A DNA stretch of 64,000 nucleotides from Cylindrotheca closterium (taxonomy: Eukaryota; Bacillariophyta; Bacillariophyceae; Bacillariales; Bacillariaceae): NCBI GenBank assembly GCA_933822405.4, contig CAKOGP040001113.1:354432-418431 (forward strand), written 5' to 3'. Position numbers and translations under genes: made by a program. The notes under the pieces were generated by a model, which saw only the letters and a list, made by a program, of their open reading frames with translations, ran no database searches and was not told where the DNA came from. Positions 42,795 through 53,340 of the stretch are shown here, in pieces. How positions within the stretch are numbered: position 1 is the stretch's first letter; each line of letters starts with the position of its first letter.

Positions 42795-44256
42795 TTACCC
42801 CAGCCTTCGTTTCTTGGAAGCAGGAGGACTTGGAACATCCTCGTCAGGCTTTCCACAGCGCTCAAAGAGATTGGCGTTGTCCCGAAGCAATGAGAACACA
42901 ACTGAAGCCCTAGTTCTGGTAGTTTTATCAGTTGGAGAATCCACGTTTCCACACCAATGACCTTCAATGCCGGCAAAGTAGGAAATAGATGAGGCCCGGT
43001 GGAGGATTTGAGGCAGTAATGCAGCTGATTCCGTTTCAGTGCCGTATCGAATTCCCCGATTGACGTTCATGGTATGACACAAGTCAACGGCATCCATTTC
43101 GCAGTCCATTGAGATTCGTTCTAGGCTTCTGCTTTGATTTGCACTTTCCAAAAACGGTTGTAGCGATGCGCATAAGGTATTATCTCGAGAAACGGATTGT
43201 AGCCCAAGTGCAAACGCCGAAGACTCTTCATCAGTTTTATCTTGGTCGAAAACTGCATGATCGAATCACGGCTGATATGATTGTGTCGCAAGTCCACCAC
43301 TTGAATCTTACAGTTCTCCTTGCATAAAATACATTCCAACGAAGTGAGATCACAAATCTCGTTGTATTGGAGCGACAAATCGGTCAAGTTTGGAAATGCA
43401 TTGTACAATCCTTCCAAGTCATCACTATCCGAAGCAATTGCGCTTTCCAAGACAAGGTTTTGCAAGGTTCTGCCTTCGAATACCTTTTCTCCGTCACTCG
43501 CGCTGAACACGGGCAAACGTGATGTCTAACGAAATTCGAGTTCTTCTAATCTGCAGTCTTCACGGCTTAGCCATTCTCGCAATACCTCCATATATTTGAC
43601 GCAGATAGGTGCAATGAATGAATATTGGGGTGATTTGATAAGGTGCTCAAGAGCTCGGTTACCGAGTTCCATCTCCTCGAGAGAACGGTTCCTCTTCAAG
43701 GCTTCCGCCAATACGGCGCAGACCCGCTCGTCTCGAAAATTTCCACCCCGTAGCGTCAGTCGCTTGAGACAAGTGGTCCGTACCATGGTTTCAGCCAAAA
43801 AAGTTGCAGAGAGTCATACAACTCAATTTCTTGAATGCCGTCCTGCCCCAACAGACCTGTAGCTAGAACAGAGAAGGCTGCTGTATCAAGATCTCTGCGA
43901 CCAACTTCTACGCACTTTGACTTCCTCATTGCGGTAATGAGCATGGCCATGAAGACTGGGGAGTTTGGTTGCCTTCTGCCTTGTGCAAAAAACCTCACAA
44001 CTTTCCAGAACCAGTCATCGTTCCGAAGAGAGTTCAACAACTTGACCGTGTCATCACTGAAACTGGTGATCACCCCTCCAATGATAATGGAATCAAAACG
44101 GCCTGGCAGGGTTGCAATTTCCGTGTCTTGTACCAAGGATTCATCATCATTATCATCGGTATAACAACTAAAGTAAATGTCTATACGAGCATTCCAATCA
44201 TAATCTTCTGGTGGTCTGTAATCTTCCTCGATCCATGGTAACACATTGTCAGTCAT
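42795..44256 (-). pseudogene. LRR protein gene, copy 1, broken
   Basis: Homology is continuous from MTDNVLPWIEEDYRPP (start 44256) to the end PPASKKRRLG (42795), but the frame breaks three times. There is a shift near 43790 (after DGIQEIELYDS, before AETMVRTTCLKRL), an in-frame TAG at 43528-43526 (after LEELEFR), and a second shift near 43165 (PYA then ASLQPFLES). LRR units are visible: CLKRLTLRGGNFRDE, LQNLVLES, FPNLTDLSLQYNEI, IQVVDLRHNHIS and LRRLHLGYNPF. These are cytosolic-type repeats without a signal peptide or membrane span. The C terminus is a basic, NLS-like SKKRRLG. It is head-to-head with the zinc-finger gene at 44649. Confidence 0.8.
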
Positions 44257-44648
44257 TGCGAATGCTCAATTGTTATCACAAATGCTCTTTTTCGGGAAAG
44301 TGTGAGATGTGGCAGCAGCCACCATAGGTCAGTTTGGGCTCTCTCAGCGTGTTCATACTTGTTGCTGATCATTTTGTTGCTGAAACGGATCTTCTCGATT
44401 TCTAAAATTCTGTGTGTGGTTTTGAAAATCGGCCTGCATTCCGCATACATAAAATCAGTCCCGTCCCGCGCGCCGGTACAGCCAACAGCATCCGACTGAG
44501 ATGACTCACTTCAATGATGAGAGACCGCGACTTGCAATAAAGAATAAGTCATCGCATTATATTACAATTGTCACAACTATTATATATACTTGTACAGTAA
44601 ACTGAACACATTGCAGGATTGTCACCGCCTTCCTCCCTTCATTCCAAA
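44257..44648. promoter_or_regulatory. Divergent promoter region of the LRR/zinc-finger unit
   Basis: A 390-bp head-to-head spacer. The segment next to the LRR start (GTGAGATGTGGCAGCAGCC and CTCTCTCAGCGTGTTCAT) recurs at about 46980-47032 and 48770-48835, showing it is part of the duplicated unit. No specific site was identified. Confidence 0.5.
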
Positions 44649-45626
44649 ATGGCTTCCGAAACTACGTCCAAGCTCCCCACCCAAGAGAAAAAACAAGATG
44701 AAGGTGATCCATGGGAGGCAACCCTTCCGTTTACTGGTATTGTTGGTCGAGAAGAGGAATCGGTGGATCTCTTCTCGTGCGTCACCAATTTCTTTGAGAA
44801 ACGAGATACGCTCTTTGATCGCAAACAATGGCCACCTACAAAAGCAGGTTTGAAAAAATTACTCTACCATTTGCAGCAAATTGGCCTCAGGCATGGGAGT
44901 GAGTTCAATGTTGATATCTCCAAAGGAATATTGGTCTGTAATCGATTTCGCAAGTACAGGGATAAGAAGTACAGGGATAGGAAGAAACACAAAAACAATC
45001 AGGACAATGACGACCGATATGATGATCAAGGTGGACAGACAGGAGCCCGAGCCATTCACACTTCAAAAGACCTTACAGGAGACAAGTTATGCAAATGCCG
45101 ATTCAAATTGAAAATTCACAAGCAGGACCAGCCTGACGGTTTCATCTATGTCTCCTGCAGGGGAAATAAGTGTCACTCCTACCATCCGAAACCTGAAATT
45201 GTTCACCACCAACCGTTTGCGTTCAACCTACTCAACAAGCTACAAATGGATCCACCACCCCTCGATCTAGCCTCCAAATCGATAGCCGACATTCAACAGC
45301 AAGCAGCGAATATCCAGCAGCTTTGCACCAATCAAAAGTCCATCAATGTTGCTGCAGCGGTAATGACCGAGCTTGAAGAGTACCTCAATCACCAAAACAA
45401 AACCTCCGCTGCCCTGACAAGAGGTCAGAAGCGTACACGCATCGTTGCCACTGCAGACATGATACCATTGGAGCTACCAACAACAGACGCCAGCAGCAAG
45501 AAGAAGAGTAGTTCTCAGAATGCAAGAAGTCCACCCAAGAAGGCAAGGAAAGAGGAAACGAGCAATATTAATACAGCGTCAAATAGCCTACCGGTAGGCA
45601 ATCTGTGGTACTCTAATCTATTTTAA
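44649..45626 (+). CDS. FAR1/WRKY-GCM1-like zinc-finger protein, family member 1
   Basis: 325 residues from the ATG giving MASETTSK. A conserved N-terminal block (DPWEATLPFTGIVGREEESVD, FDRKQWPPTKAGLKKLL) precedes a likely zinc-binding region: GSEFNVDISKGILVCNRFRK, then CKCRFKLKIHK, YVSCRGNKCHSYHP. The order CxxC...CxC...strand...C/H...H resembles the FAR1 DNA-binding domain (a WRKY-GCM1-type zinc finger), which is an inference from pattern only. Here the second Cys of the first pair is Phe (CNRF against CKRC in the other two members), so this copy may bind metal differently. An AxNIQQLC helix and a basic C terminus with PPKKARKEE (NLS-like) follow. It has the most diverged sequence of the three. 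Confidence 0.7.
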   Translation: MASETTSKLPTQEKKQDEGDPWEATLPFTGIVGREEESVDLFSCVTNFFEKRDTLFDRKQWPPTKAGLKKLLYHLQQIGLRHGSEFNVDISKGILVCNRFRKYRDKKYRDRKKHKNNQDNDDRYDDQGGQTGARAIHTSKDLTGDKLCKCRFKLKIHKQDQPDGFIYVSCRGNKCHSYHPKPEIVHHQPFAFNLLNKLQMDPPPLDLASKSIADIQQQAANIQQLCTNQKSINVAAAVMTELEEYLNHQNKTSAALTRGQKRTRIVATADMIPLELPTTDASSKKKSSSQNARSPPKKARKEETSNINTASNSLPVGNLWYSNLF

Positions 45627-45870
45627 AAAATACTGATATTATAGTCATACTCAAATTTGTGTTAGTTGAAGTAAGTCTTCAAAGCTTTTGAAATTCTGTA
45701 GACAGCAGAGCGTCGAAATACACTCGCTCTTGGTGGGTGTATGTTTTGGAGTATCTATTTACACGCATGACTATGATCCAGTAAGATACCCGTAGTTACT
45801 TGGTTTGAGCTCCTCGTTCTTCAGTCATCTTCACTTTTTGCTTCTTTGGCGCATGAGGACTTCGATTGTC

Positions 45871-47032
45871 TTATGCTTTTCCACAGTACTCAAAAATGTT
45901 GGGATGATCCCGGAGCAAAGAAAAGACAACGGAAGCCCTGGGACTTTTGTCAGTCGGCTTTCGCACATCCTCATAAGAAAAATCATGAATTGTGTCAAAG
46001 TGTCCTATGGAGGATAAGGCTCGGTGGAAGATTCTAGGCCACGATGAAAGTGAAAATCCGTGGTTCGCAGACTCCATTTCGATGCCATACCGACCCCCTT
46101 GGTTGACATTCATCGCATGGCACAATTCAGTTGCATCCATGTCGTGGAAATGTACTAAGACTCGTTCTAGGCTTTTGCTGTCGGCCAACCTATTCAAGAG
46201 CGGTTGAAGCGCTTGTGGTGGCGATCGGATCGGCCAATAAAGTGAATTGTCGAACAGATTTTTGTTCAAGTGCAACCGTCGAAGACTCTTAAATAGCCAT
46301 ATCTTATTCGCAAACTTCATGATAGAATCATGACTGATGCGGTTGGCTCGTAAATCCAACAATTGAATCTTGCAGTCCTCCTTGCCCAAAATATGGTGCA
46401 AAAGGAAAAGCATCTCACAATCCTTCCAAGTCATCGTTCGAGATGCCGGCGTTTTTCAACATCAGTCGCTGTAAACTTCTGCCTTCGAATACTTTCCCTC
46501 TAGCATTCGTGCTGAATTTGGGAAAGTGTGGTGAGAGTGGTGCAGAATAAATGTTGAGGTCTTTCTATCTGCAGTTTTCACTGCTTAGCCATTCTTGCAA
46601 TACCTCCATAGCTTCCTCTGAAACAATTTAAGATCGCGTAGTCAATAAACGCATGTTGGGTTGGTTTCATAAGGTGCGCACGAGCTTCAGAATAGGGCTG
46701 CCATGGTCCCCAACAGCTTCAACATCGAGTACCACTTCCTTGAGGTTTTGATCCCTTGTCTAAGCTTCAACAAACACGGAAAAAATTTCATCTCGAAAAC
46801 CGACACCTATAAGCTTCAATCGCTTAAGACAAGTGGAACACTCCATGGCCTCAGCCAGTGCTTTTGCAGCTTCCACTCCCAAATTGTCAGGACCATGCAC
46901 TTCGAGTTCCTCAATCCCATCAGGTGCCAAAAGACCGGTTGCCAGGCAAGAGTACGCGGTTGAGTCTGACAATAAGTGTGAGATGTAGCAGTAGCCACTG
47001 CAGGTCAGTTTGGACTCCCTCAGCTTGTTCAT
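45871..47032 (-). pseudogene. LRR protein gene, copy 2, truncated and broken
   Basis: The C-terminal portion is open from 46434 to 45871 (IQLLDLRANRISHDSIMKF, LRRLHLNKNL, ASVVFSLLRDHPNIFEYCG) and aligns with copy 1. An upstream fragment at 47032-46760 reads LATGLLAPDGIEELEVHG...CLKRLKLIGVGF but is not in frame with it. The middle (about 46435-46760) has stops. The 5' coding part present in copy 1 (about 43890-44256) is deleted: the duplicated upstream sequence TGTGAGATGTAGCAGTAGCC is fused directly to the internal LRR coding region. Confidence 0.8.
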
Positions 47033-47453
47033 CGTTTGTCAATTCTTTGCCTCAATTTGTATGCCTATTGATATTCATACCGCGGGCAGTATATTCAATG
47101 ATCATTTTTCAAATCTTCACAGAAAATCGCCTGAACGGCCGGGAAATAGAAATTTAGCATACAATTCTTGGGAGTAAATATTGATTTTCCCGGCCGTCCC
47201 TGCATGCATTGCAGTGCCTGTTGACAGAAAGACAGCCGATGAGATAATACCGGTACAAGTCATGTGTGGTACGAGTACCAGGTACCAGGTACCGGTACCA
47301 CAAATGACGATGATGATTGATTCTGAAAATGAGAAAATAAGTGATTCGCAGAATATTAAAATCGCATTTTGATGAACTATACTACTGTATCCTTTTTTAC
47401 GTGGATGATTGATACCAGCAGTTAAGCAGACTACCGTAGCCTTATCAACCCCA

Positions 47454-48305
47454 ATGGCTTCCCAAGATGCATCTGATCTCCCCACTCACGAGAAATTACA
47501 AGGTGGACCACAAGGCAAACCCAACGATGATGCTGAAACATCATGGGATGCAGTGCTTCCCTACACTGGTCTGCTTGGTCGTGAAGATGAATCAGTAGAT
47601 CTCTTCTCATTTGTAACAAACGACGTTGAACCAAGAAATGGGCAATTTGATCCCAAACAATGGCCACCTACCAGAGCAGGTCTGAGGCTATTACTCGACC
47701 ATTTGCAAAAAATTGCCATCCAGCATGGCAGTGATTTCAACGTGGACATTTCCAAAGGCTGGTTGCTGTGCAAACGATGTAGAAAGAACTACACCGAGAA
47801 GAATAAGCAATCCGATGAAGATGGTGAACCAACAAAAGCCCGAGCTATCCACACTTCAAAGGACAACACTTCAGAGAACAATAAGGTTTGCAAATGTCGA
47901 ATACGAATGTTAATTCATAAGCCGGATAAGCCTGACGGGTATATCTATGTCTCCTGTAGGGGAGTCAAGTGTCACAAGTACCATCCCAGAGAAGACAGTA
48001 AGCAATTTTCTGTCAACCTAAATCAGCTCCTCGTGGATCAGCAAACAAAAAATCTACGGAACCAATCGCGAGACGACATTCAAAAGAAGGCAATGAATAT
48101 CCACCGGCTTTGCGGCACCAATCAGAAGAGCGCCAATATAGTGGTAGCAACCATGGCTGAGCTTGAACGGTTCCTCAATCAACAAAAGAACATCGCCGCC
48201 GCAAAAGCACAACAAGCTCGGAAGCGTGAAGCCGATAGTGCGGCTGCCCTACTCACAATACGAAAAACCCAAAAAAAGGCAAGGAAAGAGGAAAAACACC
48301 GATAG
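47454..48305 (+). CDS. FAR1/WRKY-GCM1-like zinc-finger protein, family member 2
   Basis: 283 residues from the ATG giving MASQDASDLPTHEK. It has the same layout as member 1 and is very close to member 3: WDAVLPYTGLLGREDESVD, FDPKQWPPTRAGLRLLL, GSDFNVDISKGWLLCKRCRKN, CKCRIRMLIHK, YVSCRGVKCHKYHP, a Gln/Lys-rich helix (LERFLNQQKNIAAAKAQQ) and a basic end, KKARKEEK. It lacks the Lys-rich insert (KQKKRKQ) of member 3. Homology with member 3 continues about 330 bp past the stop into the 3' end of a neighbouring gene, which defines the duplicated block. Function is unknown; DNA binding is inferred. Confidence 0.75.
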   Translation: MASQDASDLPTHEKLQGGPQGKPNDDAETSWDAVLPYTGLLGREDESVDLFSFVTNDVEPRNGQFDPKQWPPTRAGLRLLLDHLQKIAIQHGSDFNVDISKGWLLCKRCRKNYTEKNKQSDEDGEPTKARAIHTSKDNTSENNKVCKCRIRMLIHKPDKPDGYIYVSCRGVKCHKYHPREDSKQFSVNLNQLLVDQQTKNLRNQSRDDIQKKAMNIHRLCGTNQKSANIVVATMAELERFLNQQKNIAAAKAQQARKREADSAAALLTIRKTQKKARKEEKHR

Positions 48306-48530
48306 CACATAGCCTAGCCATTTTATGATAATGATAGAATAATACTACAATACTAAACATTTTTTCAAAGCTGTTATACGACTATAGCGAGGTGGGCGTG
48401 GAAATATACTCCTGTTTGTCGAGTGCAAACAATCTTGGGTTTTGCGCGATCTTGTAGTCTTACATTGGAGTTCCGCTTTCTTCAACGACCCTACTGTAAC
48501 GTCGCGTCGCTGAGTTAACACAAACGTTTA

Positions 48531-48640
48531 CATATTACCGGCATTTCTAGCTCGGTTGGTGTCACCGAGATCGATTGCCCCTAGGGATGCTTTGACTTCC
48601 GAGTACTCGCATCTTGGAGTAATACATCGTGATAACAAGA
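48531..48640 (-). pseudogene. 3' fragment of the plastid-type gene at 53341
   Basis: Reads YSEVKASLGAIDLGDTNRAR then NAGNM and a stop, matching the last 25 or so residues of the intact gene at 53341-53865. Similarity ends near 48640, where sequence of the LRR unit begins. It is a captured end, not a gene. Confidence 0.85.
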
Positions 48641-48699
48641 TTGCTATAATAGAAACACTAAACAATTTTTTACATAAGACTACAAAAGTCTCAAAACAC

Positions 48700-48850
48700 G
48701 TTAACTCCTCGATCCATGATAAAAGATTATCGGTCATGATCAATTTTCAGTCATTTCCACGAATGCTCTTTTGGGAAAAGTTCGAGATGTAGCAACAGCC
48801 ACTGCAGGTCAGTTTGGACCCTCTCAGCATGTTCATCCTTGTCAACCCTT
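48700..48850 (-). pseudogene. LRR protein gene, copy 3, 5' remnant
   Basis: MTDNLLSWIEEL matches the N terminus of LRR copy 1 (MTDNVLPWIEED). The upstream bases up to about 48850 (GAGATGTAGCAACAGCC, CTCTCAGCATGTTCAT) match the divergent promoter of copies 1 and 2. The rest of the gene is absent. Confidence 0.75.
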
Positions 48851-48929
48851 GCACTTTTCAAATCGGCGGCAAGACGTTTTGATAGATAGGCAGACATTCA
48901 GGAAGACAGACAGACCCCTCTTCGACTCA

Positions 48930-51900
48930 CACTGGTGACGAGAAGTTCGGGAGCGAGGGCGGAAACAAGGGAAGAAACAAGGCGCACCCTCGCTCCCTTT
49001 TTACGAAACGAAACCAAACGATGCGCACAATCTGCGCGAAAAAGGTCGAAAACGAGGGAACGAGTGGATAAACGAGGGTAATCGGTACCAATCCTGGCGC
49101 AAACAAGGGAGCCCTGGCGCAAACAAGGGAGCCCTCCCTCGAACACTCCCTCGTTCCCTCATCTCATATTCATTTTAGCAATCCCTCGTTCCCTCGTTTA
49201 CCACCATGTTCCCGTCCTCCCTTGTTAACCACCTTCCAGTTTAACGGTTCTCATATAGTCCGCAACTAAGAAGCACTGGCCATCCTATTTCTACGGTTCC
49301 ATTTGAATTCAAACCTTTTGCTATGTAGTGCGTGCAATATTACAACAATGATAAAGGAAAATTAATTTACATTCGCTGTTACTAGTAGTACACATCTCAT
49401 TTCAGTTCAACAGCAGATCATCACACTGTGTGTATGTTTCGCCTTGAATGCCTGGTTTCCATTCATGCTTGCGCCGCCAGTAAAGTGTTCAGTTGCGCTT
49501 GTGTTCATCAATCACAATCACATAGTCTTGTTTGATCACACGTAGTCTTGTTTGATCACAGGTCTGAAGCTCTTCGTGTGCAATCACACTTTTTGACTCC
49601 AGTCTGGTTTGACAGCTGGTCACTTGGATTTCCCTCTATTTCTCTGGCCAATGACAACAGCTCGAAACAAATCTAAAAATAACTGGCATCCTATATTGTA
49701 CCTGTGCAGTAATGTGAAATGATTGCGGTTAGTGCAATCCAGGATTTAAGTCACCACAAGCATCCTTGACTTACCGTCTCATGTCCCAGACATCGTCCTG
49801 GTCTGATCCTTCAAGCGTCAAACATCGAAGACAACCCAAACTCAAATAATAAGAGTGTTTTCAAGATGTGATGAAGGACTACTGGTACCAGGTACCTGGT
49901 GCCTACGGTACATTTGTACGTACCCATTTTTGCAGTACGATTGCACGCAAGCCTGCCCATATCATAGCCCATGCACATACATTTCAAATCGAACCGTTAA
50001 CATTCGATTGAGTCGGATTTAAAAATTGACTCCTGTGATTTGATTAGATTGTATTCCTGTGGAAGAAACTAAGAGGTAACAGGCCTCGTCTCTTGCACCA
50101 TATGACCTTGTTCCCATTACAATTTGTGATAAATTTCCGGGCGATATTTTTATTATGTATCTTTAATAGATCTGTGCATACTCTGAATCAAAGTTCTTTC
50201 AGTAGAATCGATAATATTAAGGAATTCCACAAAGTCAATTGAGGAGTAGGAAAGGAAGAAAAAATTATGCTGGCCTAGAATCTTTTTTTTTTGCCAGAGC
50301 CCTCCAAACCACCGCCCAAATTCGATTACTATATGTATTTTGACAACTTTGAACTTGGTGCCATCGTGTCAGGGTATCGACTCGGCTACTGGGAAGGATT
50401 CCAGCCACTCTCTTTAATGAACCTGGATTGATCCTCAATGCAGTGTGAGTGCTATTCAATCATTTTTACCTAAAAAGCGTCCACTCCAAAGCCACCGATC
50501 TTCTCATACATACCCATGGACGACAAATATGTGTTAGAACAAGTCATTTTTAGGAAATTCGGCCCACACCACCACTAAGTGGCTTTTTGGACAAGATTTC
50601 CATGATTTCTGACCCCATTTGGGCGGCATGATTCTTAATCTAGGCGGAACCACTGCCTGGGTCCCAGAAAATTTGAGTATTAGGCATCCAAGGGAGGCTC
50701 TGGTGTATTGTTGAATAGTTGGCTGTCTCCAGGGCGGCCACACCGACCCTCATGCTGAAAGGGGAACAGACAGCACCAAACACTGGAATTCCAATATCTC
50801 AGCAAGTAACCCAAACAAAACACATCCGATTGGATCTCCGAGTAGGTAGGATCACTGCCGAGCTTTCCAACACATGTTGAATGTGAGGCATTGGCCCTCT
50901 TGACTTTCTGCCGACCAGTTTTTGCAACCTGACAGAACCAGTCGAACGAAACAGGGTAGATTGTAGTGTAATTGAGGCGATTGGAAGTATGAATCGCCAC
51001 TCCAGCCATAGTCTATCTATCAATTACGCTTGCCACAGCATGTTCGGAGGTTTTTACTTCTCTGGGCGTTCACACTGGCTTGTCCAAACGTGGGGAACAA
51101 TCGCACCATGGCACCTTGATGTGCTCCAAATCGTCAATTTTGGTAGTTGAGATCCCAAAAATATACATTTGCGTAGATCTTGGTCTTGATGGTGACGGTA
51201 GATATGAGTCGCATTCGTCAAATACGTCTTCTTGACACCTATCCGTCCAGTCTAAGCAACAAACAGAACCAATCATGGTGGATTATTGTGTGATTGCGGC
51301 CCAGCAAACATTATTCAACATAAATACCGCCACTCCCGACGTAACGCAGGTATCAATTATGCTTGCCACAACCTCTAATTCCACTTTCTCCGCTCATGGG
51401 GTCCAGACCGTGCAATTTCATTGTCACCGACGAATTTGCAACTCAATGGTCTCCGTTGAAAATCGTCCTGTAGAAACCCATATAAAAACACATAAAATGG
51501 TATCATTGCCTTTCGTATAACAAGAGAAGTAACTTCCGCAGAAAATTCGAGCTCTATGTTGCCTTGGGACTTCGTAGACGTCCCGAAACCTCTCCAAAAG
51601 TAGTTTTCAGACCTTTTGGAGGTACTTCAGCAGTGATTTCAGAGGCAAATAGGGCAAATTCCTCCATGTCGCTTCGTATACACAAAATATATATGACTAT
51701 AATATAGACAATGTCAGGGGTTCGAGGGAATTTCTAGCAGTGGATGATGAGTTCATTGGCCTCAAGCTTACCATTTCCACTTTTCAAACGGAGACATCAA
51801 ATAAATACGTCTGCGCAATGGATATCGGTGGAGACATTCGGAGCTCGCAAGACCTCTTCACGATGTCAATTTATTCATGTGCATCACTTTCGCGGAAAAT

Positions 51901-52096
51901 ACGTCGATCAAAAAGCGAAGAATCAAGGGAATGAGGTTCGAAGCGAGGGAGAAAGGGAGTTTTCAAGGCAAAAAGGGAGTTTTAAAGGCAAAAAGGGAAT
52001 AAGGGAGAAAACAAGGGAAAAAACGGTTGAATGCTGGACGAAACGTCCCTTGTTCCCTCAAATGCTCCCTCGTTCCCGAACTTCTCGTCAGCAGTG
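48930..52096. mobile_element. CACTA-like (CACTG-ended) non-autonomous DNA transposon, about 3.2 kb
   Basis: Termini 48930-48959 and 52067-52096 are inverted repeats of 30 bp with two mismatches, beginning CACTGGTGACGAGAAG and CACTGCTGACGAGAAG. Both subterminal regions (48945-49230 and 51930-52075) are packed with AACAAGGGA, ACGAGGGA and TCCCTCGTT units in both orientations, as in En/Spm-CACTA elements. The interior has no frame above about 110 codons and no recognisable transposase. A 21-bp direct duplication (about 49093-49134) and a 20-bp one (49523-49562) lie inside. It splits the head-to-head spacer of the third LRR/zinc-finger unit. The target duplication is unclear; only CA matches on both sides. 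Confidence 0.7.
49523..49562. repeat. 20-bp tandem duplication
   Basis: Two copies of TAGTCTTGTTTGATCACASG, inside the CACTA-like element. Confidence 0.85.
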
Positions 52097-52251
52097 CACT
52101 CTCACCTCCGACACTTTTGACTCAATAAGACTCTTGGCTTTTATTGATATGATCATATCACATCTCAACTGCGACGAGCAATCTTATGCAGAAGTAGTTG
52201 TCACCACACACCAGTGTATGATACAGGCCCGTCACCGCTTTCTCAACTTCA

Positions 52252-53142
52252 ATGGCTTCCCAAAATGCATCTGATCTCCCTAACCAAGAGAAATTACAAG
52301 GTGGAAAACAAGCCAAACCCAACGATGATGCTGAAACATCATGGGATGCAGTGCTTCCCTACACTGGTCTGCTTGGTCGTGAAGACGAATCAGTAGATCT
52401 CTTCTCGTTTGTGACAAACGACGTCGAGCTAAGAAATGGGCAATTTGATCGCAAACAATGGCCACCTACAAAAGCCGGTTTGAGACAATTACTCAGCCAT
52501 TTGCAGGAAATTGCCATCCAGCATGGCAGTGATTTCAACGTGGACATTTCCAGGGGCGGGTTGATATGCAAACGATGTCGCAAGAACCACACGGAGAAGA
52601 AAAACGAAATCAAACAGAAGAAGAGGAAGCAATCCGATGACCATGATGAACCAACAAAAACCCGAGCTATCCATACTTCAAAGGACAACACTTCAGAGAA
52701 CAATAAGTTCTGCAATTGTCGAATACGAATGTTAATTCATAAGCAGGATAAGCCTGACGGGTACATCTATGTCTCCTGTAAGGGTGTGAAGTGTCACATA
52801 TATCATCCCAGAGAAGACAGTAAGCAATTTTCCTTCAAACTAAATCAGCTCCTCGCGGATCAGCAAACAAAAAATCTACGGATCCAATCGCGAGACGACA
52901 TTCAAACGAAGGCGATGAATATCCACCGGCTTTGCGGCACCAATCAGAAGAGCGCCAATATAGTGGTAGCGACCATGGCCGAACTTGAACGGTTCCTCAA
53001 TCAACAAAAGAACATCGCCGCCGCAAAAGCACAACAAGCTCGGAAGCGTGAAGCCGATAGTGCGGCTGCCCTACTTACAATACGAGAAACCCAAAAAGGT
53101 TCAAAGAAGGCGAGGAAGGAGGAAAAGAGCGATTGCAAATAG
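52252..53142 (+). CDS. FAR1/WRKY-GCM1-like zinc-finger protein, family member 3
   Basis: 296 residues from the ATG giving MASQNASDLPNQEK. It is nearly the same as member 2, with the intact GGLICKRCRKN pair, CNCRIRMLIHK, YVSCKGVKCHIYHP and the C-terminal helix. It differs by a Lys-rich insert after RKNHTEKK (EIKQKKRKQ) and a GSKKARKEEKSD end. Most differences from member 2 are substitutions or codon-sized indels, so the frame is kept. It is convergent with the plastid-type gene at 53341, about 200 bp away. This is probably the parent of the block duplicated into member 2, because it lies beside the full-length neighbour. Its upstream spacer carries the transposon. Confidence 0.75.
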   Translation: MASQNASDLPNQEKLQGGKQAKPNDDAETSWDAVLPYTGLLGREDESVDLFSFVTNDVELRNGQFDRKQWPPTKAGLRQLLSHLQEIAIQHGSDFNVDISRGGLICKRCRKNHTEKKNEIKQKKRKQSDDHDEPTKTRAIHTSKDNTSENNKFCNCRIRMLIHKQDKPDGYIYVSCKGVKCHIYHPREDSKQFSFKLNQLLADQQTKNLRIQSRDDIQTKAMNIHRLCGTNQKSANIVVATMAELERFLNQQKNIAAAKAQQARKREADSAAALLTIRETQKGSKKARKEEKSDCK

Positions 53143-53340
53143 CCTAGCCATGGATAGAACAATACTACAGAACTAAATATTTTTTTCAAGGCTGTTATAC
53201 GACTATAGCGAGGTGAGCGTGGAAATATACTCCTGTTTGTGGAGTGCAAACAATCTTGGGTTTTGCGCGATCTTGTGGTACAATAGAGTTCCGCTTTCTT
53301 CAACGAACCCAATGTAACGTCGCTGAATCCACACAGACGT

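Noticed and set aside
43526..43528. Possible TAG recoding (also at 31651-31653)
   Set aside because: Both TAGs lie in genes with other damage (frameshifts or truncation), and intact neighbours use TAG as a normal stop, so nonsense mutation is the simpler reading.
50680..51009. 109-codon minus-strand frame inside the CACTA-like element as a transposase remnant
   Set aside because: No recognisable transposase residues or zinc finger. Length is within chance for this stretch.
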